Positions 12,322 through 27,684 of a stretch of DNA of 64,000 nt are shown here, one piece after another. Origin of the DNA: Marchantia polymorpha subsp. ruderalis (Eukaryota > Streptophyta > Marchantiopsida > Marchantiales > Marchantiaceae). The first letter of the stretch is position 1, and every line of letters begins with the position of its first letter. Position numbers and translations under genes: made by a program. Below the pieces are notes generated by a model. The model was not told where the DNA came from and ran no database searches. It saw only the letters and a program-made list of their open reading frames with translations. The stretch lies in assembly GCA_037833965.1 (NCBI GenBank), contig AP031353.1, positions 16,928,501 through 16,992,500 on the forward strand. Reading direction: 5' to 3'.

Positions 12322-14620
12322 AACTAACGTCTGTTATATGCTGCAGTACCTGTATTTCATGTTTCAAAAGGAATTCAGAATATCCGTTTGGCAGCCTCAT
12401 CCTACAAAGATGTCTCGACACTTCGTCTGAAATGTCTTGGCTCTTTAAAGCCTTGAAGTGCCAGACAGATTTTCCGACTGCCAGTTGTCTTTAAAAATTG
12501 ATTATTCTAATTCTTCTTTTACCAACTTATGTCATCTACAATTAGATACAAGATTATCCAGTTATAGAAGATTGAGAACTATCCACTTGCAAAACTGTTG
12601 ATGAAATTCCAAGCTTTAACAACGTTCTTTCCTCATCTGCAAATTGAAAGCATCAGCTTGGAGTTGTCGATGCGCGCCCTCATATCCTCGTTTTCTGAGT
12701 CTAGTCCTGTTTGTTGCGCGGTGAAAAGTAATAAATGTTCTCTGTTCGAACTAGAAGTATGTCATATGTCATCTGCAGTCTGGACGGATAGACTTTAGCA
12801 ACACGTAACTAAAAAGGAAGACTGTCGGAATAAGGTATCGATCCTCGTGGACTCAAAGTTGCATGAATCTCCTCTGACAGATTCGGGGCGGAAAAAAACA
12901 GACTACAAATTGAGAGCTAAGAGAAGAACTCCAAGTCTCCCAAGTTCTAGCGAACGACAGACATGTCACCGAAAGTATGCAACCAAGGTGTCCAAGACGT
13001 TACCCTCACTTGCGATCTAGCGATCACTATCTTTGGAATGCGAGAGCCTCAGGGACGAGGAAATGGATCCTGCAATGGTTAGTCCAGCACAAGGTGCAAC
13101 CCTCAATTGGAGCAGTTAAGAAAAGCTAGAGGCTGGAGTTTCTCTGCAAGTAGAATTATCCTGCAAAATCGACTGACCTTTTCAGAGACGTCATATGAGC
13201 CAAATGCATTACAGTCCAGCGTGAGTTCTCAAACGCGACGGGCGTTGCCAAAATTTCTTCTCGAAGTGATCATCGTCATCCTCAAGCTCCAGCTCCTCAC
13301 CTTCAACTCGCAGGGTTCCGTATGAGTTCACAGCCCCATCCCTTGACGGATGGATGTTCGAATCCGTTGTAACTTCCAAAGTCAGACTGTCAAGAGGCAC
13401 CCCGATGCAAGACATTGATGAAAATACTTCCTAGTATCTGCGTCAGAGCTATGCCTCCATTCCTGCATCCGTGTGCAGAGACTACTCTTCGGTTCAACCG
13501 AGTTCCCTCCGGGGTTGTACTGCTCCTTTGAAATCAGCAAAGGAGGAAATCTCAATGGAACTGCCTTGCGGAATGTAGGTCGTAGAAAATCAGTGCGCTG
13601 GTTCACCATCGATCTGAAGATCACGGACATACCAATTGTGTGTTCTTCCAACCTCGCACATCATAACTCCATGCTGGAAATTCCAAACACCTTCAGAGGA
13701 AATCTGCGATGCTACCTTTAAAGATAGGCGATGAATGAGACGAGAGGGAGAGCAAAGTTGCTGGAAAATGTCTTCGCAAGGAGCTAGAAGCTCTGAAGGA
13801 CCCCAGGAGTCTCGTAGCAGTCTCCTATGCGACTGATAAAACACTTGCGGCCATGGGGTTGACGTGACGCAAAGGGAGCTTCCAACGCTTCCAGGTAAAT
13901 AGGGAAAGGGATGGGAGACCCTGTACAGAGTTAGACGCATGCAAGGACACAATAATATCAAAATAAAGAGTATGTCTTGCGTCTCTTGCGTCGCTTACGT
14001 ACGCCAAAACTGCACTCATTATTTTAATTTCATATGTTCATTTATGATATTTTGTCTTTACCTGATTCTAATGTCTTTCGTATCATGACACATACTAACA
14101 AAAGGAATTATAAACAGAAGAGCATCCAAAGTACCACATTTTGATGAAATTAGTATATTATGCATGACCCTAGGCCGTATCAATTTGAAAGATTGAAAAA
14201 AATTGCTTACATAAAACAGTCTGCACAAAAAAGTAAAACACGTGATACAATCTCTGCCTACTATGATACTGTACCACGCATCCTTCCGTAGCCTTGCTGA
14301 AGTGAAAGTCCATTTCTTATGCAAGTTTAATGCTAGAGGTAAAATAACATCAACTTTTCTCAGAACCTCTATGCGTGAAAACTGGCCCTGGTTCAATATC
14401 CGTCAAAGATACTCAATAATCTTGACTTGGTAAATAAATAAATAATTCATAAAATTGTTGTTTTTTAAGATGAAAATTAAGTTCATCTTCAAAATTTTTA
14501 ATTTTCAACCACCTTAATTGAACACGTTTTGCAGATATATCTTTAACTTATGATCACTATACATGATGTACATTAAAAAATTATGTATAGCAGATTGCGA
14601 ATGTGAGGCTTGGTAAAGCC
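12322..14620. other. Gene-free interval after the permease
   Basis: It contains the permease 3' UTR and sequence of unknown nature. Minus-strand open frames around 13.2-13.96 kb, one with a short acidic run LEDDDDHFEKK, resemble no family I know and are not annotated as genes. Confidence 0.4.
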
Positions 14621-14629
14621 ATGCATGCA

Positions 14630-16650
14630 ATTATATGATAATAATGTATCATCCATATGAACTTGTCTCATTTTCCTTTGGAAAGATTAAGCTATAGTGA
14701 TTTGTATATGAGTAGTTTTGTTCAATGAATTTGATGTTTTGAAAACTGAAGATTAAATGAATATGCTTCATCAAATTCAACGTTATCAAAAAATTTAACA
14801 CAATAACACTTTAGGCAGCGACACGTGGTTGACATGTGGCACACATTAAAAGCAAATCTCGAGTTGACGCGTGGCAGAGGCGCAATTGCAAATAGTCACA
14901 CAGATAGTTATATTATGATTATGATGTATCATCCAAATTAACTTGACTGTGTCCTGCGAATATATATTGTCATACACTCTACATCTGTAACATGCTACTC
15001 AAACACACGTAAGACACGAGAGCGTACATATTCAAACGTATCACAACTAGGATGACTCAAAGAATGATCGGTTCTTCGAATGACCCTCGATTATATACCC
15101 TTTGACTCTTAACCCTAAGCTAATGGTTTAAAATAGTAAATACAAAGACACATAACACTTGATTTTACATTGGAGAGACTCAGCTGTAGATATTTATGTA
15201 TTAGTAAATTTGTTTGTTCAATTTGATGTTTTAGAGTTGATGAATAGGGGTCGTTGGATTCAACACTAACAGGAACTTTGACACAATAACTCTCAAGGCA
15301 AAGAAACGTGATTGATATGTGTCATGCATTGGATGTGTGATGCAATGAAATCAAATATCAAGTTGACACGTGGCATAGTCGCAAGTGCGAAATGTCATTT
15401 AGGCGCTTGTAGCTTGCTAGTGCACGCCACGCAGTGGATTATATAATGATGATGTATTAGTAATGTTAACTTGCTTTACTTTATGTTTGAGAGCCTTAAC
15501 GGCAGAAATTTGTATATCATTAATTTGATTGAATCTGGAGTTGATACGTGATAGAGCTGCACGTGCCAAACGTAAGTGCGGGTAGCATGCTCGGACAGGT
15601 TACACCGGCAGTTATATTATGATGATGATATATCATCTTGCTAGAGTTTACATTGCAGAGTCTAAACTTTAGAGATGTGTAAATAGTTTGATCAAATCTC
15701 GAGTTGAAATTTGGCAGAATCGCACGTCTGAGACGTCACGTAAACCAGTCAAGCAATTATATCATGATGATGATGTATCATCAATATAAACTTGCATAAC
15801 TTTAGCATAAGCTTTAGAAATTTGTATATCGGTAGTTTGGTCAAATCTTGAATTCACATGTGGTAGGGTTGCACCTGCAAGATGTCATGTAGGCGTAGAT
15901 AGCACGCTCTGACATTCCACGCAAGAAATTATATCATGATCATGATGTATCATTGATATCAATTTGCCTGACTTTACATTATAGAGCCTAAGTTGCAGAG
16001 ATTTGTGTATCTGATATGTATGTATTTGTTTGAATCTCCAATTGACATTTGATAGAATCTCATGTGCGAGACGTCATGTAGATGCAAGTAGCATGTTTAG
16101 ACACGCCTCATAAGCATTTATATCATGATGACGATGTCTCATTGATATTAACTTGTCTAACTTTAGACTGAAAAGTCTGATCTGCAGAGATTTGTGTATT
16201 AGTAGTTTAGTAGAATTTTGAGTTGATACGTGATAGAATCGCACGTGCAAGACATCACATATGCACGTGTAGCATGCTCGAGTAGACCACAAAGTCAGTT
16301 ATATCATGATGATGTATCATCCATATCAAGTTGCATGACTTGGAGAGCCTGTTGCAGAGATTTGTGTATGACTGGTTTGGTCAAATCTCAAGTAGACATG
16401 TGGCAGAGCCGTACATGTGAAATGTCACATAGGCGTTGGCATCACAATTGAATCGGCCACGTAGACAATTATATTATGATAATGATGTATCATCAATATT
16501 GACTTGCGTTACTTTACGTTGGAGAGTGTAAACTGCGGAGATTTGTATATCAGTAATTTGCTTAAATCTTGAGTTGACACGTGGCAGAGCCGCGCGTGCA
16601 AGACATCAAGTAGGCTCAAATAGCATGCATGTATAGGTGACTAATTATAC
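14630..16650. repeat. Degenerate tandem array of about 175-bp units, 9-10 copies
   Basis: A recurring ATGATGTATCATC-like motif appears near 14641, 14931, 15449, 15621, 15769, 15941, 16129, 16309 and 16481, mostly 150-190 bp apart. Each unit also carries GCAGAGATTTGTGTAT, then a GAGTTGACACGTGGCAGAG-like stretch, then GCACGTGCAAGACGTCAC-like sequence and TAGCATGCTC. Copies are diverged, so the array is old. No open frame spans units. It lies between the permease and the peroxidase cluster. Confidence 0.8.
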
Positions 16651-16999
16651 CACAAGTTTTCGTCAAACCACGATGACTTAAGGAAAAGTTTTTGAAATGA
16701 TTACAAGATAAACTTTAAAATTCCAAAATCCAAAAAAATTAAATCAGATGAAAAATAAAGAGGCTGTGAAACATTTAACTCTTTAATACTAAATGAATCA
16801 ATATTCAAATAATTATCTTTCAATTATGGTGTGTTTTTCCAGATCTAAATATTGGTAATATTGGTATATTGTTTTTGTATCTATTTGCACTATCTTCACT
16901 TGAAGTCTATGAATTTACGATTTTACTTAAGATCATTATTTTTCATGTTTTACACTAATATCAAAATTTAATAGATTAAAAAGTAGTTTAGAAATGTCA

Positions 17000-18215
17000 A
17001 TTATATGAAATAATCATTCATTTCAAACTGAAAGTTGAATAAAATTTAGTTATACACAAATTCGTGTAAAAAATCTCAAAAGAAAACCGCCATATATCAA
17101 TCACCTCTAATCAACAATCACAATGATTTATGACATCAAAACATTGTCAATCAGAGGATAGAAGAGGGCTCAAAGGTTTAAGGTGGTCATCACAACAGTG
17201 TAATGGTTAGCGATGTGTAAATTAAGGGGTACATTTAGTATTTGAACATTCGAGTCGACATGTGACATCTAACTTGATTTTTCGGTACACCAATCACGAT
17301 ATTTAAAAATAATACAACCAATGTTAGAAGACTTCTGCAGATAAACAAAACCGTCGTGATCCATGCTGCGTTAGGCCATCAGAGACAACCTGCGGTGTAG
17401 CTCTACGTCAGGCTGATCGAACTCATCTTCACTACTAGAGCTCGAGACATTCTGCAAGCAGGTTGCGTATTTTGAGGATCAAGGCAGCCAACGTTACTTC
17501 GAAGGGCATATTGCCCAAGAGAATGAGACACCACTTAAACCACCACTTCCGTGGACTCGATGAGCTTCCTCGCGTGTTGGGGATTCTATTCAGTCATTTG
17601 TAAATCTCAGGTGCTCCCAGACTGAAATCACATCTCGACGACGCAGTTTCCACTATCTACATTCCTTGACGTTGATAATAGGAAACAATTTGTACAATCC
17701 GTACGAGGAGTGTCCGGATCGTGGCAATCTGGTCTTGTACAGACAAATATCACTTCAAACTACTACGAGAGCGATGCTTTCTTAAAAGATCTTCAAAAAA
17801 TTTATTTGGATCTCGCCGCATGAAAATGAATGGCAAGGTATGAAAAGTTTTAACCAATTACATGCCGGTACAATTGTCACCTGACTAAGTTCTAAGTATT
17901 ATATTATCGACGTGGAAAATTTTCTTACTAGTGCTTAAGGCTCATTTAATCTATCGTTCCTCTAAGGAATCCAGTTCATGCATTATAGCGGTCGCAATCC
18001 GCGGTCCCACGGAGCTGCCTACCAGTCCAGCCGGACATCGGTTGGGTGCCGAGGTACCGTTCGTACCCGGCAAGCTTCTGCTCTTATCGATCTGTCGCAC
18101 TTCAAATGCAACGAAGAGTTACACGACAGTTCCTGAATAAAATCTGCCTCCATCATCGATGCCGAGGTTCATTTTGGTTCAAGCAATATCCTTCGTGTCT
18201 GCTGAGTCAGTATGT
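17000..18215. repeat. Peroxidase unit A, 3' flank
   Basis: This non-coding stretch is repeated downstream of the second peroxidase (about 25045-26212), and its proximal part lies in reverse orientation after the third (about 40386-40880). Shared landmarks include ACACAAATTCGTGT, CTCTACGTCAGGCTGAT and CAATCTGGTCTTGTACAGAC. It is part of the duplicated unit. No gene seen. Confidence 0.8.
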
Positions 18216-19703
<1,488 letters not shown>

Positions 19704-21970
19704 GTTTGAACGGTCTAGGATCTCTGTTATCAATCCTCCCGCAATGCCAAAACCTGGATAGAACGCTTCTCAGATTCAACCCTTCTGCAGACAATTAGAT
19801 TCCATCAATATTTCAATTTTAATATCTGTAGAGAAATAGAGTGACAATCTATATCATAGGGCTAATCAGTCACTCCTGTCTCAAGGTTTAGTCAAGAACG
19901 TTATCTGAGCCGATGCATTTTGCGACATTGTGCAAGGATATTTCGCGGCTATTTCACAGAAGACCTTCAATTTCTTATCAAAAAAATCTAAAGTCCGATA
20001 TCTAAGCGTTGCAACAAGAATTTATACGTGCATAGATCAAGCTATACTATTTCGGCAAATCTAGCTGAGACAAAGCTGGAATTATCGTAAGTTGAGCTCC
20101 CATAGTCTGTACGGGAACTGGCTGTGAAGGTGGATACGACATCTTCATCTGGAAAGACAGTAAGAGGTAGAGAGAGATAGCATATGCAAAAAATGACTAG
20201 CCGCGTAAGAATTTAAAAAGACTTGGTTAGTTTCACTTTGATTGCAATGAATACTTTCTAATAGCATCCAATATGATCTCCTCCTCCTCATGTAAATGCT
20301 CACAAAGAGGTCGAGAAATTTGATCGAGGAGATATAACGAACCTGCTGAATTTTACGCAGCGAACTTTACCAAATACTTGGCTTCTGCTTTGTGCCTTCC
20401 ACGAGCGCCATCTTATAGTCTTAGACATTTCCCTGTTTGCCTTTTGGAAAGCAGCAAAGAAGTGTTGACGAAGCATGTTCGATCAGATGTTCCGATTCTC
20501 TGCCCGCTGGCCTTGTTGTCTCCACAGCGTGATGGTTCCAGTTACATTTCATACTGTTTAATATTGGGGTGGAACTAGCTAACAGTGACTGCATGACTCT
20601 TACTCCAAGTCACTTGTCTGAAACATTGTAGATTATGCAAGTGGTTAAATTGGTTACAAGCTCTGAATCAGAATGTCTTTTGGATTAGATTCCTTACATA
20701 AACGTGAACTCTGCAACCCCACAAGGCAGTATCACCTGCTGTGTGGGGTCCGACATATAATAGTTACAGTCGATGTACAGTTGAGCTTAAAGCGTTCATG
20801 GTGAAGCATAAGACCCGGTCACCAAAGCCTGGAAAGATCCACATTGCAAACCAGTGGAACCGATCTGGGCTGAATCCAGTTGGGTGATGTAATCATTCTT
20901 CCGTCGCAATCTTCACTGCTTACTATTAGCCCCATGATTTCTGGAAGTGCTGCTCGGTCAACTTCACTCATGATGAAGGATTAAAGTTGGAATGCTGTTG
21001 CCTGTGGTTGTACATTCTCAGACGTCTTTGCAAGGTACGTTCATAGATAACGTAAATAGCACGTGGGTACTGGCGAATACTTAGATATTGAGGCGCTCGG
21101 ATATGTGTGTCGTGGATGTACAGGAACACAGAACACGAATTCACATGTGTGTTGTGGAGGCTTACTTCTTACAAGTAAATTTGAGTGAGGACGTCATATT
21201 CTTACATGTGGACTTATGAAATCTGTAATGGGCTCTAATCGTCAGTGGACTTCTCTCCATCCTCTACATGTCCTGCATACTTCAGACACCATGGAATGTC
21301 TATGATTACTCATGTCTGTGAAACATTCCTTTCACAGCCGATGTGACACTGCGTTCCCATCATTAACGAGAAGTTTTTTGTTGTCGAATTATATCGAACA
21401 TTCCTTCAATAAACTGTAGATTGATGGAGCTGGTTCACACTTATAAATTAGATGAATATGTTTGCAACTGTTTGCTATCTCTCCGTTTTCTGTGATAAGA
21501 CTGGAATAATCTTACGGAGGTTGAAGGTGGCCGTGTAGCCAGACATCTATTTGGATTCATATACATACTTTCCCACTGCCCCTGCAACCTCTAACACCAT
21601 GTCAAACTCTAGAATAGTTACCGTCTTACGTGTTATTTTCGTGAAATTCTTAAATTTTAAGTCCCCTGAAACTTTAATCGTCAAGCTGTATGAATTTCCA
21701 GCTCAAATTTGAGCATCATTTTCAGACAGCACTTCCAGACGAATGAATTAGACAACGAACATCAGATGCTAGTTGTCTTAGGGAGTGTAGGAGAATGCCG
21801 CCATAGACCAAGTCGACCATCTGCCCAGCACGTTAATGCCTTCGGAGGAGATAAAAGGAGAAACTTTTCAAATTCTGCTTCATAAATGAAGTCTTTGTGA
21901 ATTGATTTCTTCGATACCAATTCGAGCAATATGTCCATAAAACTGGAAGTTTTATGTACATGGTATGAAG
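19704..21970. repeat. Peroxidase unit A, 5' flank
   Basis: Promoter and upstream region of copy 1. A matching block lies at about 27685-29880 upstream of copy 2. The distal part (about 20370-21960) recurs inverted at about 42338-43960. Only the micro-ORF at 20378 stays open. The rest shows no coding content. Confidence 0.75.
20378..20578 (+). other. Divergent micro-ORF, copy 1 (66 codons)
   Basis: Open frame MASALCLPRAPSYSLRHFPV... lying about 675 bp upstream of, and divergent from, peroxidase copy 1. Similar frames occur at 28272-28577, 37843-38148 and 43756-43938, each upstream of a real or lost peroxidase. No known domain. It may be a fortuitous frame carried along by recent duplication, so coding status is uncertain. 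Confidence 0.3.
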
Positions 21971-21976
21971 GTTATT

Positions 21977-23967
21977 GTGGTAATCCATTTTTTGTTTTTC
22001 GTCAAAACTAAAACATTTTTGAATAGTAAATACCGTGATAGTAGTTGTAAATAGTAATCGGTACGCAAAGCCAAAGTAAAAAGAGTATCGAGTACAGTCA
22101 AGGGGTTTTGGGTTTAGGACACAGTTTAACGCTTGGAATGGAACGGGCGGTTTACGCTGCAGGACTTGCTTCGAGCACCTTCGGCGTTAGATCACTCATA
22201 ACTTCTTCAATTCTTAACTCCTTGAGTTACTTAGGGTCTCGTTGGAAAGAACTTGACGCTCTGGTTCTAACGAGCCCAAGAACGCCTAGAACGGATGAGG
22301 ACTCAGGGAGTTGTGACTGTCGGAAGATGCGAAGGAGAACGCCTACGGATAGGCGGAAGTAGTTCGTCGGCGGAATATCCGCCTTCGGCCCTAGATGTTC
22401 GCCTTCCGTGACGGACGTCTTCGGGTCAACTTCAAGTCGGCGAACTCGGAGTCGGCGAAACATCGTGCGGCGACTTCGGCGATAACAGATAACAAGCCTT
22501 CGACAGTGTGCCTTCGGCGAAGGATAAAACCGGCATAACTCTTTCAACTCGTAACGGTTTGACTCAGTTAGGGTCTCGTTAGAAAGAGCTCAACGCGCTC
22601 GTTCCAACGAGCCCAAGAACTCTTGAAACGGATCAAGAATCTGTGAGTTATGGGTGTCGGGAGTGACTGTTACAAATTGGCAACGGTGCGGAAATGCGTC
22701 TTCGGCGGTCAACGCCTTCGGCGAACTCGAGGTCGGCGAACTTCAAGTCGGCAAACTCGGGGTCGGCGAACCGGATGAGGTTCAGAGATCTCGCGGAGTC
22801 CATATCTTTGCGATGGACGGTCGGATGGATCTGAAATTTGGTGGGGCCGTTGATCTCAGTCGGCCACGCATGCCTGCAAATATTCAGCCTCAGATCTTGG
22901 ATGTAAAGACGCTGGCGGCTCTGTACAGTAGGCTTAGGATTCAGATTTAAGGTTAGGGTTAAATTTAGGTTGTAAGTTAGAGTGGAAGGCAGCCGCCGAC
23001 TCCTCAGGTGTAGGATCTGTTGCGGCTCGCACCCTAGCGGATAGCGTAGTGTTAGTTAGGACCTTAGAGGGTATAAAGTAGTTCAAGGCGTTTTGCCTTG
23101 GGATTCTTCCAGTTTCGGATGTGCAGATCAGGAACTCACTTTCTCGGCGTGTTTGTGCATTTGGTCTTGGCACCACGTAGAGGAGCTACAACTTAGTGAA
23201 GTTACAGCATTTTGTAGTTGAAGGCCTTCGGCTGAATGTTCAGAGCTAGTATACCGGTTAGAGACTTGAGTAGTGCGGATCTGCACCTGCGGGTGATTTC
23301 TGATGCTCAGAGCCGGTTGCGAGTTAGATACTTGAACAGTTCCACCTTACACCTTCGAGTGACATATCCTGATTGTACTCCTACGGGAAGTTTCCCCTGA
23401 ATGCTAAAGTGAAGTTTTGTTACTTCGTGTAAACCTTGGTTATCAATTCAGGTTAGGTGTGTGTGTTACTGGATTGTGTCTCAGTTGAGTTCTCAGTCAG
23501 ACCTGTACTCTCTGCGTTTAGTGTGAGTCGAGGGTGACGTCCACCGCGTATGAGTGACTTCGTTCCGAAGTGGGAAGTCCAATCCGGGTTCCTTACGCTA
23601 GCAGAAACTAGCGGGAGGGTTGTAAAAGCCGGAGTGGGAGTCACTACCTGCAGAGCCTCTGAGTGTACTTTTGAGAGACTTTCCCCCTGAAATCCTAAGC
23701 GGAGGTCCTGACCGACCTCCGAGTTGTGTTTTTCCAGTTTCAGGTGTGTGTGTGTTGAGTGCACTGTGCATCCTCCGAGTCGAGCATCCTCCGAGTGGCC
23801 TCCGAGTCGAGCACTGCAGTATTTCTTGGAGTGTTGGAGTGACAGTCGCCTGAGAATTCAAACTCTCCAAAAATCTGTTAAACGTGACACTTTGTACTCT
23901 GTGTGTTGCCTCTGTCTCTGTGGGTTTGATCTTTTTACCACCATACTGCAGTTTTAGCCTTTGGTGG
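21977..23967. mobile_element. 2-kb insertion of retroelement-like sequence
   Basis: This block interrupts the peroxidase-unit flank. The inverted copy at 42.34 kb goes straight from the matching left flank to the matching right flank without it. GTTATT occurs immediately at both borders (21971-21976 and 23968-23973), a candidate 6-bp target-site duplication. The interior is rich in CTTCGGCG-type words and has an internal direct repeat (22197 and 22534). I see no transposase or polymerase frame. It may be a solo LTR or a non-autonomous element, but its ends do not show TG...CA, so the class is unresolved. Confidence 0.5.
22197..22622 (+). repeat. Internal direct repeat, two copies of about 90 bp
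   Basis: Copies 22197-22285 and 22534-22622 share CATAACT...TTAGGGTCTCGTT.GAAAGA...AACGAGCCCAAGAAC with scattered substitutions, 337 bp apart, inside the 2-kb insertion. Confidence 0.65.
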
Positions 23968-23995
23968 GTTATTATAGTTATAGTTAATTATAGTT

Positions 23996-24363
23996 ACCCG
24001 AAAAAATAAGCATATCCTTGGGACTGTGTGCTGACAGAATCCTCAATAACAGTTCCAACATTCCTTACATCCATGGAGTGTGCTCACTCACGTGAAGCTA
24101 AAGGCCATGATATATATTTACTTCTAGCACTTGTGCTTGTCATTGGCTCTTTGTAAGAGAACGAAAGTGTCGACCTTCAGTACGACATCACGGGCTACTA
24201 AAGCCAGATTATCCGCGCATGACTCTTCACCAGGACATGTCATTTCAACTGTGGCCTTGACTGCGTCGTCCTCTCCGAGTCATATGGGAGAGCCAAATGT
24301 TGGTCGTGCAGCTTTCTCTGCCGAATTGGACGCTGAATCGGGGAGTACCGATGCCGCCCAACC
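23996..24363 (-). pseudogene. Peroxidase relic R1 (exon 2 and end of exon 3)
   Basis: 24363-24175 is exactly 189 nt, like exon 2 of the intact genes. It reads as a decayed exon 2 (SVLPDSAS, AVKATVE, CPGEESCAD, LALVARDVVLK), but the GCD cysteine is lost and codon 28 is TGA. About 24000-24030 is a remnant of the exon-3 end (KDMVILSG reads QGYAYFFG-like). Exons 1 and 4 are missing. It is the inverted twin of the relic at 41993. Confidence 0.85.
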
Positions 24364-24369
24364 CTGAAC

Positions 24370-25044
24370 GCTTTACAAAATTGTCTTGCAATTTAGAGAT
24401 TTATGAGCGCGTGGTGACGATGCAAGCTTTTATTTCAAAAACACTGTAGCGATAAATGCGTATGAAGTTTAGCACCTAAAACCAGATATTGAGCTGAGAG
24501 GAAGAATGCAAAGCTTGACTAAGGACAAATGAACAGTCCCGTGAAATTTGTCTGCAATAATTGCTGTCTAAACACTACGAGATCGTTATAATTCCCTCCA
24601 TGACCAGTGGAAGACAAGTAGTACATCAAGGAGAGATGAAGAACGTTTGATCGTTTCTGACTTGATGATACGGATGATGCTAGGAGCTTGGGGAAGAACT
24701 TCGCTGGTGGTTCGAGTGTTCCATGAGTTGCACTAGCAGTCGTTATACCACCAGTCTTGAAAAAGATGTCGGCGAAGATTCTTCGATCTGGATTGTTTGC
24801 ACGCTGGTCTTGATAACAGCTTGATGTTTCGAGGCGCACGTGATGCTGTTTTGATGTGATTCAACCTTAGCTAGAGCTAATAGTGAGTAGCAATTCAATC
24901 CTAGCTGAGCTGCCCGAAGACTATACACGATGCACGTGGACCTCAGTCGTTCAAACATCCTCCGGAATTCGGTGTTCATCCTCTACAGGAATGTTGATAC
25001 TGCAACCATGAATATAAGATCATCTGCTGTTCTCAATCATATGA
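24370..25044. repeat. Flank shared between relics R1, R2 and R3
   Basis: Non-coding sequence that recurs in reverse at about 41350-41990 and partly at about 36430-36720 (for example TAGTACATCAAGGAGAG). It marks an older duplicated unit. Confidence 0.7.
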
Positions 25045-26212
25045 AACAAAAAATTATTTTAAACTCAAAGCTGAAATTAATTTTATTTTACACAAATTCG
25101 TGTCAAAAATTTCAAAAGAAAACTGCCATATAATAATTAGCTCTAATCAGCAATCACAATTATTCATTCTATCAAGAAATTGTCAATCAGAGTATAGCAG
25201 AGGGGTCAAATGCTTACATTGTCAATAATGTAAGATGGTCATATCAACAGCATAATGCTTGGCGATGTGTAATTCAAGGAGTCCATTTAGTGTTTGAATA
25301 TTCCAGTCGACCTGTGACATCTAACTTGATTTTCGGTACACCAATCACAATGTCAAAAACAATACACACAATGTTAAAACACTTCTGCAGATAAACAAAA
25401 CCGTTGTGATCCACAATCCGCCGTGCCATCAGCGAGAGCTTGCGGTATAGCTCTACGTCAGGCTGATGGAACTCATCTTCACTACTAGAGCTCGAGACAT
25501 CCTGCAAGCAGGTTGCGCATTTTCAGGATCAAGGCAGCCAACGTTGCTTCGAAGGCCATATTTCCCAAGAGAGAGAGACACCACTGAAACCACCACTTCC
25601 CTGGGCTCGATGAGCTTCCTCATGTTTTGAGGATTCTTCTCGGTCATTTGTGAATCTCAGGTGCTCCCGGACTGAAATCACATCTTGTCGAGGCAATTTC
25701 CACTGTCTCCATTGCTTGACGTTGATAACAGAACATTATTAGGAGTGTCCGGATCGTGGCAATCTGGTCTTGTACAGACATATATCATACATAGATCGAA
25801 GAAAGATCTTCAAAGATTTTATTTGGATCTCGCCGCATGGAAATGAACGGCAAGGTATGAAGAGTGTTAGTCAATTAATCGTCCGTACAATTGTCACCTA
25901 ACTAAGTGCAAAGTATTATAAAAATTTATCGTACTTATGCTTAAGGCTCATTTAATCTATCGTTCTTTTAAGGAATCCACTCCTTGCAATTTAGCGATCG
26001 CATTCGCCGGTCCCAAGGAGCTGCCTACCAGTCCAGTCAGACATCGGTAGAGTGCCGAGGTACCATTCGTACCCGGCAAGCTTCTGCCCTTATCGATCTG
26101 TCGCACTTCGAATGCAATGAAGAGTTACACGACAGTTCCTGAATAAAATCTGCCTCCATCATCGATGCCGAGGTTCACTTCAGTTTATGCGATACCCTTC
26201 GTATCTCCTGAA
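25045..26212. repeat. Peroxidase unit B, 3' flank
   Basis: Direct copy of about 17000-18215 at an offset near 8 kb, with scattered substitutions and small indels. No gene. Confidence 0.8.

Positions 26213-27684
<1,472 letters not shown>

Noticed and set aside
13209..13961. Minus-strand frames with an acidic run (LEDDDDHFEKK)
   Set aside because: No family resemblance, no plausible splice chain and no clear start. Could be chance.
21978..23940. Reading the insertion as a solo LTR with TGGTAA...TTACCA ends
   Set aside because: These ends give a TG...CA pair, but the flanking 5-bp words differ, so no target-site duplication supports them. The GTTATT borders fit better.
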